From JBBQTQ01 sp038213135 (GTDB taxonomy: Bacteria; Actinomycetota; Thermoleophilia; Gaiellales; Gaiellaceae): a DNA stretch of 8,889 nt. Positions 5,352-8,889 of this stretch are shown piece after piece; positions within the stretch are counted from its first letter, which is position 1, and the number at the start of each line of letters is the position of its first letter. The translations under genes and the position numbers were made by a program. The stretch lies in contig JBBQTQ010000096.1 in assembly GCA_038213135.1 (NCBI GenBank), forward strand, positions 1 through 8,889. Reading direction: 5' to 3'. The notes beneath the pieces were generated by a model. It saw only the letters and a program-made list of their open reading frames with translations, had not been told where the DNA came from and made no database searches.

Positions 5352-6379
5352 GGACGCTGTCGCTGCGCGAACTCAACCGGGCGGCGCTCGCCCGGCAACT
5401 GTTACTCGAGCGCGAGAAGCTGCCGCTCGTTCGCGCGGTCGAGCAGGTCGGCGGGCTGCAGGCACAGTGGTCGCCCTCGCCGTACATCGCGCTCTGGTCG
5501 CGGGTCGAGGGGTTCAGGTTCGAGCAGCTCGAGCGGGCGCTGGCCCGGCAGGACGTGGTCAAGGCGACGCTGATGCGCTCGACGCTGCACATCGTCTCGC
5601 GCGCCGACTACGCGCTGCTCCTCGGCGCGCTCCTGCCGCCGCGGATCGCCCGTTTGGAGAAACGATGGCCCGGGCTCGACGTCGCGGCGATCGCGAGGCG
5701 CGCGCAGGCCGAGGCGGCGCGGGGCGACGTGGCGCGCGAGAGCTGGTACGACCTGCTACGCGAGCACACGAACGTGAGCCAGGAGTGGCTCTGGCCGCTC
5801 TGGTCGACGGTGCGCATGCAAGCCGGCTTCGTCCACGCGCTTCCCTCCGGGTCGTACGGATACTTCCGCGGCACGCAGTACGTGCCCGTGCGGAAGCCGG
5901 CCCGCGCACAGGCCGAGCCGATGGCGGCGCTCGCCCGGCGATATCTCGGTGCGTTCGGGCCGGCGTCGGCGGCGGACATCGCGTACTGGGCGGGCCTGCA
6001 GCCCTCAGATGTGCGGCCGGGGCTCGAGGCGCTCTCGCTACGCGAGTTCCGTGACGAGAAGGGTCGCAAGCTCTTCGACCTGCCGGGCGCGCCGTTGCCG
6101 GACGCCGAGGCGCCGGTTCGCTACCTGCCGAAGTGGGACCTCCTGCTGCTGGCGTACGCGCCGCCCGAGCGCGAGCGCGTGCTGCCGGAGCGCTTTCGGA
6201 AGACGGTGATCCGCAAGAACGGCGACGTCCTCCCCACCTTCCTCGTCGACGGGTTCGTGGCCGGAACGTGGAAGCTCGAGCAGCGTCATGTGGTGCGCGA
6301 GCCCTTCGGCCGGCTCTCGCGGGATGCCCGAGTCGCGCTGGACGAGGAGGCGCAGCGCTTGGAGGCGGCGCTGCCGTGA
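5348..6379 (+). CDS. Winged-helix HTH_42 / AlkZ-type DNA glycosylase-like protein, first copy
   Basis: From the ATG at 5348 (ATGA overlap with gene B) the product is 343 residues, a normal length for the HTH_42 family. This family includes Streptomyces AlkZ, which removes alkylated bases and unhooks cross-links, and E. coli YcaQ. Family motifs in order: an N-terminal helix with RQLLLERE; GGLQAQ with Q38-A39-Q40, corresponding to the Q-x-Q catalytic motif of AlkZ (YcaQ has Q-x-D); TLMRSTLHIVS (75-84); RRYLGAFGPASAADIAYWAG (198-216); RYLPKWDLLLLAY (258-270); PTFLVDGFVAGTW (296-308). These are winged-helix repeats that wrap DNA in known structures. The longer upstream frame from 5252 overlaps gene B and is not used. 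Many HTH_42 proteins in actinomycetes are untested, so a glycosylase function is likely but inferred. Confidence 0.85.
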   Translation: MRTLSLRELNRAALARQLLLEREKLPLVRAVEQVGGLQAQWSPSPYIALWSRVEGFRFEQLERALARQDVVKATLMRSTLHIVSRADYALLLGALLPPRIARLEKRWPGLDVAAIARRAQAEAARGDVARESWYDLLREHTNVSQEWLWPLWSTVRMQAGFVHALPSGSYGYFRGTQYVPVRKPARAQAEPMAALARRYLGAFGPASAADIAYWAGLQPSDVRPGLEALSLREFRDEKGRKLFDLPGAPLPDAEAPVRYLPKWDLLLLAYAPPERERVLPERFRKTVIRKNGDVLPTFLVDGFVAGTWKLEQRHVVREPFGRLSRDARVALDEEAQRLEAALP

Positions 6380-7359
6380 CGGAGCGCGAGCTGAACCGCG
6401 CCTTGCTCGCGCGACAGCTCCTGCTGGAACGCTCGTCGCTCTCGATCCCGCGCGCGCTCGAGCGGCTGGGCGGAATCCAGAACCAGTATGCCCCGAACGC
6501 CTACATCCGGCTGGCGTCATGTCTCGAGACGTTCCAGCGCGACCAGCTGACCCGAGCGCTCGGCCGCAGGACCGTCGTGCAGGGGACGCTGATGCGGACG
6601 ACGATCCACACGGTCTCGGCGCCGGACTTCGGGCTCTTCTCGGCAGGCCTGCGGCGTGCTCGCCGCGAGTGGTATCTCCGCGTGAACAAAGGCACTGACG
6701 CCGGCGAGCTGCAGCGGCTTGCTCGGCGGCTGCGCGCGGCGCTCGCGGACGGGCCGTTGACGAAGGCCGAGCTCGATCGCGCCCTGCCGGGCTGGGGCCG
6801 CGCGGCGCTCTGGCTCGACCTGGTGCGCGCGCCGCCGTCGGGCACGTGGGAGCGGCGGCGAGCGGATCTCTACGGGCTGGCACCGGAGGCGGAGGCGAGC
6901 GAGCGCGATGGGCTCGAGCACCTCGTGCGGCGCTACCTCGGCGGGTTCGGCCCGGCGCGCGTCCGCGAGATCGCGTCGTGGGCCGGCGTGCCGCCGGCCT
7001 GGTTCGAGCCGGTGGTCGAGTCGCTCGCACTACGTGAGCTCGGCGACGGTCTGCTCGACCTGCCGCGGGCGCCGCTCCCCGGCGCCGATACGCCGGCTCC
7101 GGTTCGCTTTCTTCCCACCTGGGACGCCACGCTGCTCGTCCACGCGCGACGGGCGGGAGTGATCTCCGAGGAGTACCGGAAGATCGTCTTCCATGTGAAG
7201 GTGCCGCCGTCGACGCCGACGTTCCTGGTGGACGGCCGCGTCGCCGGCGCGTGGCGCTACGACGGCGACCGCGTCGTGCTGGAGCCGTTCGAGAAGATCT
7301 CGCGGACGACGCGCCGAGAACTCGCGGACGAGGCAGAGCGAATGCGGGTGCTGCTCTAG
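6376..7359 (+). CDS. Winged-helix HTH_42 / AlkZ-type DNA glycosylase-like protein, second copy
   Basis: The GTG at 6376 overlaps the previous stop (GTGA) and gives 327 residues that align from the first residues with the preceding gene (TERELNRALLARQLLLER). It carries the same landmarks: GGIQNQ with Q35-N36-Q37 at the Q-x-Q site, where the middle residue is polar Asn rather than the usual hydrophobic one; TLMRTTIHTVS (71-81); RRYLGGFGPARVREIASWAG (185-204); RFLPTWDATLLVH; and PTFLVDGRVAGAW. The region between about residues 95 and 175 is clearly different from the first copy, as expected if the two recognise different lesions or partners. It is the last gene of the operon. Its TAG stop shares the bases CTAG with the stop of the converging gene, leaving no space for a terminator. 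Confidence 0.85.
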   Translation: MTERELNRALLARQLLLERSSLSIPRALERLGGIQNQYAPNAYIRLASCLETFQRDQLTRALGRRTVVQGTLMRTTIHTVSAPDFGLFSAGLRRARREWYLRVNKGTDAGELQRLARRLRAALADGPLTKAELDRALPGWGRAALWLDLVRAPPSGTWERRRADLYGLAPEAEASERDGLEHLVRRYLGGFGPARVREIASWAGVPPAWFEPVVESLALRELGDGLLDLPRAPLPGADTPAPVRFLPTWDATLLVHARRAGVISEEYRKIVFHVKVPPSTPTFLVDGRVAGAWRYDGDRVVLEPFEKISRTTRRELADEAERMRVLL

Positions 7360-8219
7360 CTCAGAGCCTCGCGCGCCTCGCGCAGGCGCTCGAGATGTGC
7401 GTCGGCGCCGCCGAGCTCGCCGCCCATCGTCGCCAGCGAGAAGTGCGTCGCACCGAGGCCGGTCCACTCCTCGAAGGTCGCGCGCCATTCATCGGGGGCT
7501 CCCGTCCCGACCGAGATCCGCTGCTCGATCCCGAACGCTGACCAGTCGCGGCCTGCCTCCTCGGCCCAGCCGCGCATCGCCTCGAGCGTCGCCGGCCAGC
7601 CGCCCTCAAGCGGCCGCTGCGGGAAGAAACCGTCGGCCAGACGAGCCGCGCGCTTCAGCGCAGGCTCGGCCGAGCCGCCGATCCAGATCGGGATCGGCTG
7701 CTGCACCGGCAGCGGCTTGATCCCGGCCGCGGTCACCTTGTGCCAGCGCCCTTCGTAGCTGAAGACCGGTTCCGTCCAGAGCCGCCGCAGCAGCTCGATC
7801 TGCTCCTCGAGGCGGCGGCCGCGGTTCGAGAAGTCCATCCCGAGCGCTTCGTATTCGACGTCGTTCCAGCCGATGCCGAGGCCGAGCCGGAAGCGGCCGC
7901 CGGTGAGCACGTCGATCTCGGCGGCCTGCTTTGCCAGCAGCGCCGTCTGGCGCTGCGGCGCGATCACGACGCCGGTCACGAGCTCGAGCCTCGGCGCGAT
8001 CGCGGCGAGATACCCGAAGAGCACGAAGATCTCGTGGAAGAGGTGCTCCTCGCGGTACGGGCCGGTGAGGTGCGTGTGCGTCGCCCGTTCGGCCCCGAGC
8101 ACGTGGTCGTAGGCGAGCAGGTGGTCGAAGCCGAGCTCTTGTACGCCTTGCGCGAAGTCGCGGACGCCGGCCGGATCGGCGCCGATCTCGGTCTGCGGGA
8201 AGACCGCGCCGAGCTTCAT
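7356..8219 (-). CDS. LLM-class F420-type oxidoreductase
   Basis: This 287-residue luciferase-like monooxygenase-family protein starts at the ATG at 8219, which overlaps the stop of the upstream hydrolase by four bases (ATGA). The TIM-barrel signatures are in order: MKLGAVFPQTEIG, GFDHLLAYDHVLG (31-43), LELVTGVVIAPQR (78-90), KQAAEIDVLTGGRFRLGLG (97-115) with GWNDVEYEALG, KPLPVQQPIPIWIGG (168-182), and ARLADGFFP (192-200). The form is that of actinobacterial F420-dependent LLM enzymes, which use reduced F420 (or FMN) to oxidise or reduce small molecules; I cannot tell the cofactor or substrate. The length is near the family norm. It is second in a two-gene unit with the metallo-hydrolase, suggesting that they act on related compounds or in sequence. 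Confidence 0.9.
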   Translation of the reverse strand: MKLGAVFPQTEIGADPAGVRDFAQGVQELGFDHLLAYDHVLGAERATHTHLTGPYREEHLFHEIFVLFGYLAAIAPRLELVTGVVIAPQRQTALLAKQAAEIDVLTGGRFRLGLGIGWNDVEYEALGMDFSNRGRRLEEQIELLRRLWTEPVFSYEGRWHKVTAAGIKPLPVQQPIPIWIGGSAEPALKRAARLADGFFPQRPLEGGWPATLEAMRGWAEEAGRDWSAFGIEQRISVGTGAPDEWRATFEEWTGLGATHFSLATMGGELGGADAHLERLREAREALS

Positions 8220-8869
8220 CGCTCGACCCGCGAGCCGCCGACGATCGCATCGCGCCCGTCTGCGAAGCGCACCCAGGCCTTGCCTTTGCCGTCGTAGTCG
8301 GGCGACCAAACGATCAGGGTCGCAGGCTGACCGGCGACGCGGCAGGGCTCGGTGCCCTCCGGCTCGACGTCGCGCCAGACCCGCACGAACGGGTTCTCCT
8401 CCCACTCGCGGCCGATCGTCGTCTCGTCGGTGTGGCCGGGCAGCACGCGCCGCTCGTGCGGCATCGCCATGTAGACGTCCATCACCGCGTGGCGGATCGC
8501 AGCGAAGTCGCCGCCGCCGACCGCGTCCTTGAAGAGCGTGTCGCCGGAGAAGACGAGCTCGCCATTGATCACGAAGCAGACCATGTCGTCGGAGTGGCCC
8601 GGCGTCGGGATCGCCTCGATCTCTAGCCCACCGGTATTCAGTGCGCCGGTCGCGACCGGCAGCTCGAGCTCGTCCTCGTGTACCACGTGGTCGCCGTGCG
8701 AGTGGGTGCGCAGGACATGCGTCGGAGTGACGCGCCACTGCTCGATCGCCTGCCGCAGCCGCTCGAGCGGCGCGCCGCTATCGACGTAGACCGCGGTCCC
8801 GCCCTCCTCGTCGGCGACGAGGTAGCCATTCGAGAGCCAGTTGGCATCCATGCTCCGGGCGACCAGCAC
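8216..8869 (-). CDS. Metallo-beta-lactamase-fold hydrolase, glyoxalase II-like
   Basis: This 217-residue MBL-fold enzyme carries all metal ligands: H56, H58, D60 and H61 (THSHGDH), H92 (PTPGHSDD), D110 (FSGDTLF) and H146 (LPGHTDE). The NGYLVADE opening and VDSGAP are typical of the glyoxalase II-like branch, which hydrolyses thioesters or related esters with two metal ions. REWEENPFVRV resembles the region after the last His in such enzymes. A C-terminal tail of about 45 residues (after VEPEG) looks beta-rich (TLIVWSPDYDG, KAWVRFADG) and differs from the helical C-domain of true glyoxalase II. The GTG at 8869 is preferred because TAGCCT stands six bases before it (leaderless layout); the ATG at 8851 is the alternative, with a weak GGAG three bases upstream. 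It is cotranscribed with the LLM oxidoreductase through an ATGA overlap. Confidence 0.88.
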   Translation of the reverse strand: MLVARSMDANWLSNGYLVADEEGGTAVYVDSGAPLERLRQAIEQWRVTPTHVLRTHSHGDHVVHEDELELPVATGALNTGGLEIEAIPTPGHSDDMVCFVINGELVFSGDTLFKDAVGGGDFAAIRHAVMDVYMAMPHERRVLPGHTDETTIGREWEENPFVRVWRDVEPEGTEPCRVAGQPATLIVWSPDYDGKGKAWVRFADGRDAIVGGSRVER

Positions 8870-8875
8870 CGCGGT

Positions 8876-8881
8876 AGGCTA
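8876..8881 (-). promoter_or_regulatory. -10 box of the hydrolase/LLM unit
   Basis: On the minus strand TAGCCT stands six bases before the GTG at 8869, with no Shine-Dalgarno between. The identical box and spacing occur before the ATG at 3266. Only eight further bases are available before the window ends, so a -35 cannot be examined. Confidence 0.5.
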
Positions 8882-8889
8882 ACTGGCAG

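Noticed and set aside
6133..6375. Upstream extension of the second HTH_42 gene
   Set aside because: It lies in an off-frame of the first copy and is Arg/Ala-rich; the GTG at 6376 aligns with the N-terminus of the paralogue.
7383..8738. Extension of the LLM frame upstream to 8738
   Set aside because: Everything beyond 8219 is an off-frame of the MBL hydrolase; the protein proper begins MKLGAVFPQ at the ATGA overlap.

Overview
The window is GC-rich and bacterial. Its codon use, gene families (F420-type luciferase-like oxidoreductase, HTH_42 winged-helix proteins, Vgb propeller with HYR domain, tRNA without encoded CCA) and starts that look leaderless (TANNNT-like box 6-7 nt before ATG/GTG) suggest an actinomycete, possibly of the Thermoleophilia/Solirubrobacterales type. 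The taxonomy is inference only.

Layout. (1) 7-1302: an IS3-family insertion sequence with 27-bp imperfect terminal inverted repeats. Its orfA is broken by one extra G, while orfB (DDE transposase) is intact. (2) 1375-2616, minus strand: a secreted seven-bladed Vgb-type beta-propeller with a C-terminal HYR domain. Two of its repeat segments are almost identical at the DNA level. (3) 2889-2961, minus strand: tRNA-Ala with anticodon CGC. (4) 2985-3557, minus strand: two tandem 93-residue thioredoxin/glutaredoxin-fold paralogues that have lost the CxxC motif. (5) 3580-7359, plus strand: a four-gene operon of two zinc-type medium-chain dehydrogenases followed by two AlkZ/HTH_42-type winged-helix proteins. 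Every junction is a 4-nt stop/start overlap. (6) 7356-8869, minus strand: a metallo-beta-lactamase-fold hydrolase and an F420-type LLM oxidoreductase, also overlapping by 4 nt. They converge on region 5 through shared CTAG stop codons.

How the parts may work together. The paralogue pair and the four-gene operon diverge from a 22-bp gap. In that gap two -10-like hexamers on opposite strands overlap by four bases, each 7 nt from its start codon, so the two units are probably fired from one symmetrical promoter and expressed together. The gene content (thiol-fold proteins, zinc dehydrogenases, two glycosylase-like proteins with a QxQ motif, and nearby a glyoxalase II-like hydrolase and a flavin/F420 reductase) would fit handling of reactive electrophiles and repair of the DNA adducts they cause. 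This is a hypothesis from neighbourhood and family knowledge. The dehydrogenases also look complementary: the first keeps all zinc ligands but has a shortened nucleotide domain, and the second keeps the nucleotide domain but has Asp where the catalytic zinc Cys should be.
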